DNA of 60,949 nt from Lichenifustis flavocetrariae (GCF_026130545.1 NZ_JAMOIM010000029.1:1-60949), one strand, 5' to 3'. Counted from the stretch's first letter, positions 8,155 through 17,289 are shown. The notes: a model not told the origin generated them from the letters alone. Program-made: numbers and translations.

Positions 8155-9045
8155 TCAGCCCCGCAGGGCATTGGCCACCGCGCGCCCGACGGACGCGATG
8201 GTGGCGTTCCGCTGCTCGACCGATGCGTCCGTCCCGGTGAGGTAGGCGGTGACCAGCACTGGCTTTTGTCCCACCGGCCAGATCACCGCGATGTCGTTGG
8301 TCGAGCCCCGAGATCCTGCGCCGGTCTTGTCGCCGACCACCCAGGTCGTCGGCAAGCCGGCACGAAGCCGCATTCCACCGGTCGTATTGCCTTTCAACCA
8401 TGTGACAAGTTGATCCCGAGAACCGCCTGATAGCGCCGGACCGAGGACAAGCTTGTAGAGGTTGGCCAGCATGGCGCCCGGCGTCGTCGTGTCGCGCAAA
8501 TCGCCGGGCAATGATTCATTCAATGCGGTTTCGACGCGATCGAGGCGGGTAACGGCGTCGTCCAGGGAGCGGGCGAAGCGGGTCAAACCGACGGGACCGC
8601 CGATCTGACGAAGCAGCATGTTGCCAGCCGTGTTGTCACTAAAGTCGATCGCTGCGGCGCAGAGCTCTGCCAGCGTCATGCCCTCTCCACCGACCCTGTC
8701 CTTGGTGATCGGAGAGTTCGCGACCACGTCGTCAGGGGTGAACCGAACCCGGTTTGAGAGCTGCACGACACCGGTGTCGGCTTGGGTCAAAACGGCGCCT
8801 GCGGCCAGGACCTTGAACGTGCTGCACATCGGAAACGGCTCATCCTGGCGCTGCCCCAATTGGATGCCTGTGGTGGTGTCGAGAAATGCGACCCCCAGAC
8901 GTCCGCCGCTGCCGGCTTCGATCTCCGCAAGCGCCTGGACGAAGCCAGCGGAGGCCGGGGCCGCGGCCAATCGCAATCTGGATTCCGACCCGACCGCCAT
9001 GATGGTCAATCCGGTGCGAATTGCGAAAGACCGCCTTGTGAGCAT
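8155..9045 (-). CDS. bla: Class A beta-lactamase with Tat signal
   Basis: All class A active-site motifs are visible: CSTFK with the serine nucleophile (near residue 75), SDN in DFSDNTAGN, ETALN with the general-base glutamate, and KTG in GDKTGAGSRG. The enzyme should hydrolyse beta-lactams through an acyl-enzyme intermediate in the periplasm. The N-terminus LTRRSFAIRTGL is a twin-arginine signal, so export is probably of the folded protein by Tat. ATG 9045 is preferred over the adjoining ATG 9048 because it lies seven bases from GGAGG. About 296 residues, the normal length. No ampR-like regulator is adjacent, so expression may be constitutive. The substrate spectrum cannot be read from the sequence by eye. 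Confidence 0.93.
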   Translation of the reverse strand: MLTRRSFAIRTGLTIMAVGSESRLRLAAAPASAGFVQALAEIEAGSGGRLGVAFLDTTTGIQLGQRQDEPFPMCSTFKVLAAGAVLTQADTGVVQLSNRVRFTPDDVVANSPITKDRVGGEGMTLAELCAAAIDFSDNTAGNMLLRQIGGPVGLTRFARSLDDAVTRLDRVETALNESLPGDLRDTTTPGAMLANLYKLVLGPALSGGSRDQLVTWLKGNTTGGMRLRAGLPTTWVVGDKTGAGSRGSTNDIAVIWPVGQKPVLVTAYLTGTDASVEQRNATIASVGRAVANALRG

Positions 9046-9135
9046 CATGAGTCCTCCATTTGGCCATGGGATTGCATGGTGACGACCGCCTTGCCGAACG
9101 GTCACTCTAAAACGCGATCACTCGAAGGGTTGACG

Positions 9136-9330
9136 TTAGCCCCTGATCAGGGCCGCGAGATGATCGAAGCTGTTACTCCAACCGCCCAGAATCGAAGGAA
9201 TGTTGGAGGCGAAACTGGCGTGCTGGTCCGCTTCGGCGTTGATCGGTGACCAGGTGAAAGTGACGCGGGTGCGCGCCGATCGGCCTTCCACCAGTTCAGA
9301 AACCGAAACTGCACCATCAGGCTTCTTCAT
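9136..9330 (-). pseudogene. Remnant of an SRPBCC (AHSA1-type) domain protein
   Basis: The 64 residues from ATG 9330 match only the C-terminal third of SRPBCC/AHSA1 proteins: RTRVTFTWSPINAEAD, then SFASNIPSILGGWSNSFDHL, which corresponds to the last strand and final helix of the fold. A complete protein would need about 90 more residues upstream, but that DNA is occupied by the end of the acetyltransferase gene and the frame there is unlike the family. The likely history is loss of the 5' part by deletion. A short standalone protein is possible but improbable. Confidence 0.55.
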
Positions 9331-9395
9331 GCTGAAGGGCCTGCGGATCAGATGAAGACGTTTGGAAATGCCGGATCGGAAGGGTCGTCCGATTC

Positions 9396-9986
9396 TCAGC
9401 TCTCCCCCTCGGCCTCACCACCCACCACACGCGGCTCACTCCGCACGTTCGGCTGGGTCGTGTCTCCGTCTCCGAGCGCGCATTGCACCATGATGCTGTC
9501 GCTCCAATGGCCGAATTTGTAGCCCACCGAGGGTAACCGGCCCACCTCGCGGAAACCGCAGGACTCGTGCAGGCGCAGCGAGGCTTCGTTCGCGCCGTCG
9601 ATATAGCCGATCAACTGGCGGTAGCCGCCCGCCGCACAGGCCTCGATGAGAGCCGGGAGAAGACGCCGGCCGATGCCGGCGTTCAGGAAGGAATGGTGCA
9701 CGTAGATCGAGTGTTTCAACGTGTAGCGATAGGCTGGACGTTTGCGGAACGGCACCGCATAGGCATAGCCGGCGACGATGCCCTCGAAATCCGCCACGAG
9801 ATGCGGCAGACGCTTCTTGCGCATCGACTTCCGCCGCCGCTTCAGGTCGTCGACATTCGGGGCCTCGGCCTCGTAGCCGCCGAGATCGCCCACGCCGCGC
9901 CCGATGTGATGCTCGTAGATTGCCAGCATGGCCGTGACATCGGCGTCCGACGAGGGACGGATGACCACATCTCCGTTCAGAACCAA
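9396..9986 (-). CDS. GNAT N-acetyltransferase (phosphinothricin-acetyltransferase-like)
   Basis: A 196-residue GNAT protein. VVIRPSSDADVTAMLAIYEHH opens the fold, SIYVHHSFLNAGIGRRLLP carries the acetyl-CoA pyrophosphate loop (GIGRRL), and NEASLRLHESCGFREVGRL is the usual C-terminal signature. The layout resembles Pat/Bar and methionine-sulfoximine acetyltransferases. The first codon is taken as TTG 9986, one base from the stop of the decarboxylase gene, so the two genes are likely translated together. The last 25 residues are low complexity and out of family. Substrate uncertain; a detoxifying or amino-acid-modifying role is the usual expectation. Confidence 0.8.
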   Translation of the reverse strand: MVLNGDVVIRPSSDADVTAMLAIYEHHIGRGVGDLGGYEAEAPNVDDLKRRRKSMRKKRLPHLVADFEGIVAGYAYAVPFRKRPAYRYTLKHSIYVHHSFLNAGIGRRLLPALIEACAAGGYRQLIGYIDGANEASLRLHESCGFREVGRLPSVGYKFGHWSDSIMVQCALGDGDTTQPNVRSEPRVVGGEAEGES

Positions 9987-9987
9987 G

Positions 9988-12348
9988 TCACTGCCCTTCG
10001 CGCATCACATAGGTGTAGAAGCGGATCGCGTCATCGGCGCCCACCTCCCTGTAGACACCCTGAATCTCGGGGTCAAAGCCTGGGAACAGGTTCGTGCCTC
10101 GCTCAAACATCTTCAGATAGTCCAGCATCGGTTTGGCACGGCCGTCGATCCGTTCGCCTGGAACGATCGTGCCGATCCCGGGCGGATAGACCAGCATGAG
10201 GGTCGTGGCGATGCGGCCCTCGATCTCATGGATCGGCAGATAGTCGACCTTGTTGCGCGTGAGCTGGCGCGTCGCATCATGCGGCAGCATCACCATTTCG
10301 GGCAGATGCTCGGGCTTGAATTGGGCGCGCTGCAAGGTGCTGGTTCCGGCCTCCCGATGAAAGGCATGGAAGTCGGCGCAGAGGTCGCGTAGCCGCAGGC
10401 CGCCATAGCGTTTCGGCCGGCGCCGAACGAACTCGGGCATCACGTCCTCAAGCGGCGCGTTGTCGTCATGCAGCTTCTTGAAGGCGACGAACGCGCTGAT
10501 CAGCGTGCCGGCCTTTGAGGATTCGACGCCGGGCGTCATGAGGAAGAGCAGCGAATTGAGATCGTTCTTCTCCGCCACGATCTGGTTCTCGCGCAGATAT
10601 TGCGCGACGATTGGGGCGGGAACGCCATGCTCGGCATAGGCGCCGGTGGCGCGGTCGAAGCCGGGCGTGAGGATCGTGAGCTTGTTGGGGTCCGTCATGG
10701 CGAACCCTTCGGCCACATGGGTGAAGCCATGCCAAACGGCGCCGGGCGAAAGATCCCAGTAGCGCCGGTCCGAGGCGAGATCGTCGGTCGGCACGCTTTC
10801 CCAGGGCACGAAGGCGGTCGTCCCATCCTTCGAGAAGGAGGCGGGCACTTCGTCGGGGACGAAGGGGTCGAAGAACCAGCGCCGCGCAGGATTGGTTTCC
10901 TTGTTCTCGAATTCCGCCCGGATCGCCCGCAGCTTCTTGCGCAGCTCGATGCCGAGCCGGATCGTGTCATCCCACAGGACGACGCCCGAGCGGCCCTTCA
11001 TCATCTGGGCTCCCACATCGAGCGAAGCGAAGATGGGATAGAAGGGCGATGTCGAGGCGTGCAGCAGGAAGCTCTCGTTGAGCCGCCGGTGCTCGACCCG
11101 TCGCGTCTGCCCCCGGATGTGCTGGTCCTTGGTGTGGATCTGTGAGGCCTGCGAGAAGCTCGCCAACTGCTTGTGGGTCGATTGCGTCGCCATGATGCCG
11201 GGCGAGGTCTCGTCGAGGTCCTTGAGCCCCATGGCGAAGCGGCCCGCATAAAGCGGGTGGAACTTCATGAAGCCGGCCCAGGCTTCGTCGAACAGGATAT
11301 AGTCGCAGAGATGTCCGATCTTCGCGAGGATCATCTCGGCATTATAGATCGTGCCGTCATAGGTGCATTGCTCGATGACGGCCACCCGGAACGGCCGCTC
11401 CCGCCGCCAGGCCTCCTTGTCCTTCACGAGCGGGTTGGTCCGGATCTTCTCGCGGATTCTCTCCTCGTCGAGGGCCTCGTGGAAGATCGGGCCGATCAGG
11501 CCGAAGCAGTTGCGATCCGTTTCCAGGAAGATCGGAACCGCCCCGCCAAGCACCAGCGCGCCATGAACGGCCGCCTTATGGTTGTTGCGGTCGAACAAAA
11601 CGAGGTCATCATCCGCCACCAGCGACGACAGCACGATCTTGTTCGATGCCGAGGTGCCGTTCAGCACGAAATAGGTCTTCTCCGCCCCAAAGATGACGGC
11701 GGCTTCCTTCTGGGCCCGCAAGGCCGGCCCCTCATGGACAAGAAGGTCGCCGAGATCGAGCACGGAATTGTCGATGTCGTCGCGGAAAATGGCTTCGCCC
11801 AGATGCTCGACGAAGATCCTCCCGATCGGGCTGCGGTTGTAGAAGATGCCGCCGTTGTGGCCCGGGCAGGTCCAGAGCTGGTTGCCCTGCTCGGCATAAT
11901 CGACGAGCGCGCCGAAGAAGGGCGTCTTCAGCGTCTCGGCATATTGCTTGAGGCGGCTGACGAGGTTGCGGGCGATGAAGTCAGGCGTCTCCTCGGCCAG
12001 GAAGATATAGCCGTCGATGAAATCGAGCACCTCGACCGGGATGTCTTCGAGCCGCTTGCGGCGCACCATGATGACGATCGGCATTTCCAGGCCACGCCGC
12101 CGCATCAGGTCGATTAGGGCGGCGGCCTTGCCGTCGAGGCCCCGCTTGCCCCAGTCCACCACCATGCAGCCGATCGCGGCATCCGTCTGCACCGCGATGG
12201 CGGCATCGTCCACCCGCCGCGCCCGGATCACCTCGAAACCGAGATTCTGCACCGAGGTGATGATCTGCTGCACCCGCACCCCTTCGAGATCGTCCGGATC
12301 GAAGTTCGGAGCGCACATGAGGACGGTGAAGCGGCGAAAGTAATCCAT
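9988..12348 (-). CDS. Orn/Lys/Arg decarboxylase, probably arginine decarboxylase (AdiA-like)
   Basis: A 786-residue fold-type I PLP decarboxylase. Residues 1-130 form the receiver-like wing domain (VLMCAPNFDPDDLEG). The core contains DYAEQGNQLWTCPGHNGG, FVLNGTSASNK for the cofactor phosphate, and STHKQLASFSQ, whose lysine 393 should form the Schiff base. The C-terminal domain ends in VYPPGIGTIVPGE. Length and motif positions match the biodegradative AdiA/LdcC group, which removes CO2 from arginine, lysine or ornithine to give agmatine, cadaverine or putrescine while consuming a proton. The wing plus PGHxGG arrangement fits arginine or lysine; arginine is the better guess by length. The acetyltransferase gene follows after one base. 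Confidence 0.86.
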   Translation of the reverse strand: MDYFRRFTVLMCAPNFDPDDLEGVRVQQIITSVQNLGFEVIRARRVDDAAIAVQTDAAIGCMVVDWGKRGLDGKAAALIDLMRRRGLEMPIVIMVRRKRLEDIPVEVLDFIDGYIFLAEETPDFIARNLVSRLKQYAETLKTPFFGALVDYAEQGNQLWTCPGHNGGIFYNRSPIGRIFVEHLGEAIFRDDIDNSVLDLGDLLVHEGPALRAQKEAAVIFGAEKTYFVLNGTSASNKIVLSSLVADDDLVLFDRNNHKAAVHGALVLGGAVPIFLETDRNCFGLIGPIFHEALDEERIREKIRTNPLVKDKEAWRRERPFRVAVIEQCTYDGTIYNAEMILAKIGHLCDYILFDEAWAGFMKFHPLYAGRFAMGLKDLDETSPGIMATQSTHKQLASFSQASQIHTKDQHIRGQTRRVEHRRLNESFLLHASTSPFYPIFASLDVGAQMMKGRSGVVLWDDTIRLGIELRKKLRAIRAEFENKETNPARRWFFDPFVPDEVPASFSKDGTTAFVPWESVPTDDLASDRRYWDLSPGAVWHGFTHVAEGFAMTDPNKLTILTPGFDRATGAYAEHGVPAPIVAQYLRENQIVAEKNDLNSLLFLMTPGVESSKAGTLISAFVAFKKLHDDNAPLEDVMPEFVRRRPKRYGGLRLRDLCADFHAFHREAGTSTLQRAQFKPEHLPEMVMLPHDATRQLTRNKVDYLPIHEIEGRIATTLMLVYPPGIGTIVPGERIDGRAKPMLDYLKMFERGTNLFPGFDPEIQGVYREVGADDAIRFYTYVMREGQ

Positions 12349-12440
12349 GACGACTCACATGACGGAAGAGGGGCAACTTCGTGGGGTTCTTTGACGGCGC
12401 GATGACAAGCGACCGCACGGCGGACTCCGTCGCTTGCGCG

Positions 12441-13373
12441 TCACCGCTCCCCGCGTCTGTACGGGACACCCAGGGCGGCCGGAAGGCTCGCCCGGCGGCC
12501 GAAAGCGACCAACACCGCCATGACGGCCGCGAAGGGGATCATCTGGATCACATCGCTCGGTATGTCGACGCCCACGACCTGCAAGGCCGTGGCGAGCGAC
12601 AGACACATGCCGAACAGGAGGGCGCCCCAGAGCACCCACAGCGGGCGGCCCCGCGCCAGCATGGCGAGCACGATCCCGATGAAGCCGGCCCCATTGGTCA
12701 TGAAAGGCACGAAGAGACCGGCCCCGATCTCCGCCATAAAGGCCCCGCCCGTTCCCGCCAGGACCCCGGTCGCCAGCACCGCGGCCATCCGGGTCCGCAG
12801 CACGTCGACCCCGGCCGCATCGAGCGCGGCGGGCGCGTCGCCGGCAGCCTGCAGCGCCAGACCGAAATGGGTTTCGCGGTAGAGACGCGAGAGCGCCGGC
12901 ACGCATGCGAGCGCCAGATAGACGATGAGAGGCCGATCGAACAAGGCAGGGCCCACAACCGGCATGGCGGAGAGCAATGGAATCGGGAGAGTGGCGGCGG
13001 CCGGCAGCCGAGGATAAGTCTGGCTGAACTGCACGTGATGCAGCAGCGCCGTGAGCCCCTCCGCCGCGAGCGTCAGAGCAATGCCGACGACGATCTGGCT
13101 GAGGGCGAGCCGCACACAGAACAGCGCCATCAGGGCCGCGACCAGCCCGCCGCAGGTCGCGCCGCCGAACAAACCGAGCGGGATCGAGCCCGACCGGTAA
13201 GCCACCAGGAACCCTCCATAGGCGCCCGCCAGCATCATGCCCTCGATGCCGACGTTGAGCACACCCGCCCTTTCCGACATCTGCTCGCCGAGACCGGCCA
13301 GGAGCAACGGCAGTCCCGCCGTGACGGCGCCGAGGACCAAGGCCGTGAGAAAGGGTTCGGTGAACAAGCTCAC
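12441..13373 (-). CDS. BMP-family ABC transporter permease (second permease)
   Basis: A 310-residue inner-membrane protein of about eight hydrophobic segments, of the BPD_transp_2 type. AGVLNVGIEGMMLAGAYGGF near residue 36 and the later GIVLAMLARGRPLW are typical of the permease partners of BMP-type binding proteins (PnrE/YufQ-like). It begins with GTG 13373, overlapping the stop of the first permease by GTGA. It should pair with the product of the preceding gene to form the channel. In characterised relatives the cargo is a purine or pyrimidine nucleoside; no nucleosidase lies nearby to confirm this. Confidence 0.87.
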   Translation of the reverse strand: MSLFTEPFLTALVLGAVTAGLPLLLAGLGEQMSERAGVLNVGIEGMMLAGAYGGFLVAYRSGSIPLGLFGGATCGGLVAALMALFCVRLALSQIVVGIALTLAAEGLTALLHHVQFSQTYPRLPAAATLPIPLLSAMPVVGPALFDRPLIVYLALACVPALSRLYRETHFGLALQAAGDAPAALDAAGVDVLRTRMAAVLATGVLAGTGGAFMAEIGAGLFVPFMTNGAGFIGIVLAMLARGRPLWVLWGALLFGMCLSLATALQVVGVDIPSDVIQMIPFAAVMAVLVAFGRRASLPAALGVPYRRGER

Positions 13374-14449
13374 GCGACGGGCCCGCTCAAGCGCCGGCCA
13401 CCGAGATATTCAGCCAATGCCAGCAAGACGAGAACGAGGGCCACGATCACCAGGTTGAAGAAACTCGGCACGCCCATACGGTGGGCCGCGCTCTCGCCGC
13501 CGATCGAAAGGACGGAGAACAGAAACACGAAAAAGATCGCGGCAAAGCCATTGAAGCGGGCCAGAAACACGAGAGGCACGACGGTGAGACTGAAGGCCGG
13601 GTTCCAATCCGCCCGCACATTGCCCTCGACGCCCAGGATCTCGACCGCTCCCGCGAGCCCGGCGAGCCCGGCCGAAATCACGAAGGCCGCAACGACCAGG
13701 CGCGGCACCGGCAGCCCGGCATGGACAGCAGCACGCGCATTCGCCCCGACGACGCGAAGGCGCAGGCCAAACGCCGTGCGGGTGATGACGAGTTGCACCA
13801 CGACGATCGCCACAAGGCCGATCAGGACGCCGCTCGTCACGGTGGTGTCGAAGAGGCGCGGAAGACGGTCTGCGACCGGCAAGGTGCGGGTCTGCGGCAC
13901 CGTCGTGGTCGTGTCACGAAAGACGAGCTTGACCAGAACGTTCGCGAACGACACGCCAAGGAAGCTCATCATCAGCGTGGTGATGATCTCGTTGACGCCC
14001 TGATAGGCACGCAGCAGCGCCGGCAGCAGCGCCCAGACGGCGCCGACACCGGCCCCGACGATAAGACAGAGCAGCAGAGCGGCCGAAACCGGAAGATGTG
14101 CGGCGAGCGGTGGTCCAGCCGCCGCGGCCGTCAAGGCGCCGAGCAGGAACTGGCCATCGCCCCCAAGGTTCCAGATTCCGGCCTGGAAGGCGACGATGAG
14201 GCTCGCGGCGAGCAGCAGCAATGGCGCCATCCGGGTAATCGTGCCCTCAAACCCGAGTGGCGAGAGCAGCCCGCGCTGCAGGACGTAGCCATAATAGGTG
14301 AGCGGATCGACGCCAAGCGCGAGCAGCAGGGCACCCGCGAGAGTAAGCGCCACGAGAATGGGAGCCAGCGCCAGCAGGATCGTTCGCGACGACGTGGCGT
14401 ACAGGTCGGCCTCCCTTCTGGTTGGAGCTTCAACCCGTCCGGTCGTCAT
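13370..14449 (-). CDS. BMP-family ABC transporter permease (first permease)
   Basis: A 359-residue integral membrane protein of the PnrD/YufP type. Hydrophobic segments begin near residue 25, FQAGIWNLGGDGQFLLGAL is the conserved loop after the second segment, and GVNEIITTLMMSFLGV is the cytoplasmic coupling region that contacts the ATPase. ATG 14449 overlaps the stop of the ATPase gene by ATGA. Paired with the next gene it forms the channel of a nucleoside-type importer. The chosen start removes nine poorly conserved upstream residues. Confidence 0.87.
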   Translation of the reverse strand: MTTGRVEAPTRREADLYATSSRTILLALAPILVALTLAGALLLALGVDPLTYYGYVLQRGLLSPLGFEGTITRMAPLLLLAASLIVAFQAGIWNLGGDGQFLLGALTAAAAGPPLAAHLPVSAALLLCLIVGAGVGAVWALLPALLRAYQGVNEIITTLMMSFLGVSFANVLVKLVFRDTTTTVPQTRTLPVADRLPRLFDTTVTSGVLIGLVAIVVVQLVITRTAFGLRLRVVGANARAAVHAGLPVPRLVVAAFVISAGLAGLAGAVEILGVEGNVRADWNPAFSLTVVPLVFLARFNGFAAIFFVFLFSVLSIGGESAAHRMGVPSFFNLVIVALVLVLLALAEYLGGRRLSGPVA

Positions 14450-16194
14450 GCGCCGCTCATCATCTCGCCCACGCACTGGCGCGCCATGCCGTCGTTGAGG
14501 ACCACGCCAACGATGCGTCCTTGCCGCATCACGGCGATGCGGTCACAGACCGCAAGGAGTTCTTCCAGATCGGTCGAGATCAGAAGCGCGGCAACGCCGC
14601 TCGCGGCCGCGTCGCGGATGCGGCGACGGGTTGCCTGGGCATTCTGCGCATCAAGCCCCGACGTCGGCTTGGCGAAGATCACGACACGGGCCGGACCCTC
14701 GAGTTCACGGGCCAGGAGCGCCCGTTGAATGTTGCCGCCCGAGAGCTTGCCGATGGGGGTCTGGATGTCCGGTGTGCGGATGTCGAAGTCGGCCACGAGT
14801 TTGCGGGCGTGAGTGTCAATCGTCGCGGATCGCTGCCATCCGCCGACCCAGAACGGCCGCGCGCCGATCTCCTTCAGCACGAGGTTGATGGCAAGGGGAA
14901 AAGCCGCGACGGTTCCCTCGCCCAGGCGGTCGTCCGTCACATAGCGAAGGCCGAGCGCGTGCCGGGCGGCGACGTCGAGTTGCCCGACCTGGTGCCCATC
15001 GAGCCGGATTGTGCCGGCGCGCACCGGGCGTTGTCCCGCCAGAGCCTCGGCAAATTGCTTCTGCCCATTGCCGTCGATTCCGGCGATCCCGAGGATTTCG
15101 CCGGGCGCCACGCGCAGACTGATGTCGGCGAGCGGCATCAAAGGATCGTCGACCGACAGGTGCTCCACGGAGAGCGCCGCGCTGCAGGCGGCACATATCT
15201 CGGAAGCATGGAAGGAATTCCCCTCTCCCTTGTGGAGAGGGGTGAGGGGTGAGGGTTGGAACACTTGGGTGGGTGGGCAAAGAAAAGCATCTGTAAGGGC
15301 GTCGCGACCCTCACCTCTCACCCCTCTCCACAAGGGAGAGGGGGATTCCGGCTGTTCTTCCGAGACAGGTGGAGGGTTGGATGTGTTGATTGCGTGAGCG
15401 TCCCGCCGATCGGACGCCTCTTCGGTCGTCGACCTCGAATCCACCCCGAACATCAGCCGCACGATCTCGTCCGTCGCGCTCTTGCGATCGAGCGACGCCA
15501 GGGCAGTTGGTCCGATCTCGCCGACGTTGCGGCCGAGCCGGAGGACAGAGATACGGTCTCCATACGTCACGGCCTCATTGAGCTTATGGGTGATCAACAC
15601 CACGCCAAGGCCGCGCGCGACGAGGCGGCGCATGAGCACGCCGAGGTCCTCGGCGCCCTTCGGGGTCAGCATGGCCGTCGCCTCGTCGAGGATCAGCACC
15701 TGGCTGCCACGCAGAAGAGCCCGCAAGATCTCGACCTGCTGACGCTCTCCGAGCGACAACGACCCCACGACGACGTCCGGATCGACCTCGATCCCGATGT
15801 CGCGGCACATCTCCCGAAGGCGGGCCACGAGGCCGGCCCGGTCGGGCTTCCGCCACCACGAGCCCCCCAAGGCCAGATTGTCAAGGACGCTGAGCGACGG
15901 CACCAGCATCGAATGCTGGAATACCGTCCCGATCCCGAACGCCAGGGCACGGCCGGGAGAGTCGATCCGTTCGCTCCGGCCTCCGATGGAAATTGTGCCA
16001 GCGTCGGGCTGTTGCAATCCCGCCAGCATGCCGACGAGGGTCGACTTGCCGGCGCCGTTTTCGCCCAGGAGCACATGAACCTCGCCCGGACGAAGCACGA
16101 GATCGACATTCTCATTGGCGGTCACGCCGGGAAATCGCTTGGTGATACCCCGCATTGAGACAAGGGGATCACGCCGAGGCTGCGCGGCCGTCAT
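14446..16194 (-). CDS. BMP-family ABC transporter ATPase with an in-frame palindromic insert
   Basis: A fused two-domain ATPase (582 residues) like YufO/PnrC. Domain 1 has GENGAGKST, LSLGERQQVEI and LILDEATAML. Domain 2 has the usual degenerate P-loop GIDGNGQKQFAEAL and LSGGNIQRALLAREL. Its Walker B reads VVIFAKPTSGLD, with lysine where relatives usually show glutamine or glutamate, so this site is probably inactive. Between the domains (about residues 283-326) lies a low-complexity stretch with SPLWRGVRGEG and SPLTPLHKGEG, encoded by a large inverted repeat of exactly 44 codons; it probably enlarges a surface loop. ATG 16194 is chosen over GTG 16227. The gene sits between the binding-protein gene and the two permeases. 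Confidence 0.87.
   Translation of the reverse strand: MTAAQPRRDPLVSMRGITKRFPGVTANENVDLVLRPGEVHVLLGENGAGKSTLVGMLAGLQQPDAGTISIGGRSERIDSPGRALAFGIGTVFQHSMLVPSLSVLDNLALGGSWWRKPDRAGLVARLREMCRDIGIEVDPDVVVGSLSLGERQQVEILRALLRGSQVLILDEATAMLTPKGAEDLGVLMRRLVARGLGVVLITHKLNEAVTYGDRISVLRLGRNVGEIGPTALASLDRKSATDEIVRLMFGVDSRSTTEEASDRRDAHAINTSNPPPVSEEQPESPSPLWRGVRGEGRDALTDAFLCPPTQVFQPSPLTPLHKGEGNSFHASEICAACSAALSVEHLSVDDPLMPLADISLRVAPGEILGIAGIDGNGQKQFAEALAGQRPVRAGTIRLDGHQVGQLDVAARHALGLRYVTDDRLGEGTVAAFPLAINLVLKEIGARPFWVGGWQRSATIDTHARKLVADFDIRTPDIQTPIGKLSGGNIQRALLARELEGPARVVIFAKPTSGLDAQNAQATRRRIRDAAASGVAALLISTDLEELLAVCDRIAVMRQGRIVGVVLNDGMARQCVGEMMSGA
15216..15347. repeat. REP-like palindromic element inserted in frame in the ABC ATPase gene
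   Basis: Two 41-base arms, 15216-15256 and 15307-15347, are inverted copies of each other with only two mismatches, separated by a 50-base loop. Each arm contains its own perfect hairpin: CCCCTCTCC, loop CTTGT, GGAGAGGGG (left copy 15220-15242). The whole element is 132 bases, a multiple of three, with no stop codon in the host gene's frame. Sequences of this look are familiar as dispersed extragenic palindromes in alphaproteobacteria; being inside a gene is unusual. Confidence 0.85.
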
Positions 16195-16242
16195 GGGTTT
16201 CCGCTTTAGAGACTGGGTCAGACCCACTCGGTCCGGACGTCG

Positions 16243-17289
16243 TTACTTCGCCGCAACTGCCGTGACCAGAGCATGAACCGCGCTTGCGTCGAACTGCGGT
16301 TCGACCTTGATCTTGCCGCTGATGACCTCCTCGCGCAACGCCTGCAATTCGGCCCAGACCTTGTCGGGGATATGGCTCGTCTTCAACAGTCCTACGGAAT
16401 TGTCGGCTAGCTTGATGGCATAGCCATGTGTGCCGAACGTGTTCGCCTTGAGGTCATCGATCATGGCGGTGAAGACCGGCGTGAGGTTCCAGAGCACGGA
16501 GCTCAGGAGATTGCCCTTATCGAGGCTCGACTTGTCGCCGATCACGTCGATGAACCAGACCTTGCCGCCATCGGCGGCCTTGGTGGTCTCGACGGCCTCA
16601 AGCATGCCGAAGCTCGATCCGTTGCCCTGGCCGAAGATCACATCGGCGCCAGCCGCGATGACCGCCTCGGTCACGCGCTTGCCGCCGGCCGCATCGCTAT
16701 AGGCCGCCGGCCCGATCACCGCATAGCGGATCGTGATCCCCGGTTTCTCCGCCTTGGCACCCTGGGCGAAGGCGGCGGATTGCGAGTTCCACCCCGGCGG
16801 CTCGCCCGACACCACGATCCCGACGGTACCGGTTCGTGTCATCTTGGCCGCGAGGCGCCCCGCCAGATAGGCGCCCTGATGACCGCTCATCGTATAGTCG
16901 GCCACGAGGCCGGGCTTCATGGCCTCCGGCTTGTCCGTGACGGCCACGGGCACTTTGGTTTCTTCGGCGATCTCGGGCGCTGCTGTGTTGTAGCCACTCG
17001 CATGGGCGATGATCAGGCTGGCACCGTCCTCGGCCATTTCGCGCAAGGTGGGACGCACATCGCCATAGCCGAGATTTTCGGCCACGAGGGCTTTCACGCC
17101 CTCCTTCGCGGCCGCCTCCTTCAGGGCTGTGACGCCCTGCTGGTTCCAGCCGAAGTCGGTCCCCTGCTCCGGCGTCAGGATCGCCACGGCCTTGACGTCG
17201 GCGGCGTGAACAGAACCACAAAGAGCGATGGAGACGGCGAAGACAGAACCTAGGATACTACGGGTTAGCAGGCGCATTCTCGTCCTCAT
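16243..17289 (-). CDS. BMP-family (PnrA-like) ABC transporter substrate-binding protein
   Basis: A periplasmic binding protein of about 348 residues. A signal peptide (RLLTRSILGSVFAVSIALCG ending SVHA|AD) precedes the BMP-family pattern: AILTPEQGTDFGWNQQGVTA, then SLIIAHASGYN, GHQGAYLAGRLAAKMT, GVIF-type strand DVIFGQGNGSSFGM and the late VWNLT-like VLWNLTPVF. Members bind nucleosides such as inosine, guanosine or adenosine, though other ligands are known. It is the first gene of a four-gene importer operon with the ATPase starting 48 bases downstream. ATG 17289 is used; ATG 17277 has a somewhat better ribosome-binding site and is an equal alternative. Confidence 0.88.
   Translation of the reverse strand: MRTRMRLLTRSILGSVFAVSIALCGSVHAADVKAVAILTPEQGTDFGWNQQGVTALKEAAAKEGVKALVAENLGYGDVRPTLREMAEDGASLIIAHASGYNTAAPEIAEETKVPVAVTDKPEAMKPGLVADYTMSGHQGAYLAGRLAAKMTRTGTVGIVVSGEPPGWNSQSAAFAQGAKAEKPGITIRYAVIGPAAYSDAAGGKRVTEAVIAAGADVIFGQGNGSSFGMLEAVETTKAADGGKVWFIDVIGDKSSLDKGNLLSSVLWNLTPVFTAMIDDLKANTFGTHGYAIKLADNSVGLLKTSHIPDKVWAELQALREEVISGKIKVEPQFDASAVHALVTAVAAK

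Noticed and set aside
12381-14003. 540-codon open frame on + opposite the BMP permeases
   Set aside because: Composed of repeated charged residues (RRxRP, GRD) with no fold, while the minus strand encodes two clear membrane proteins.
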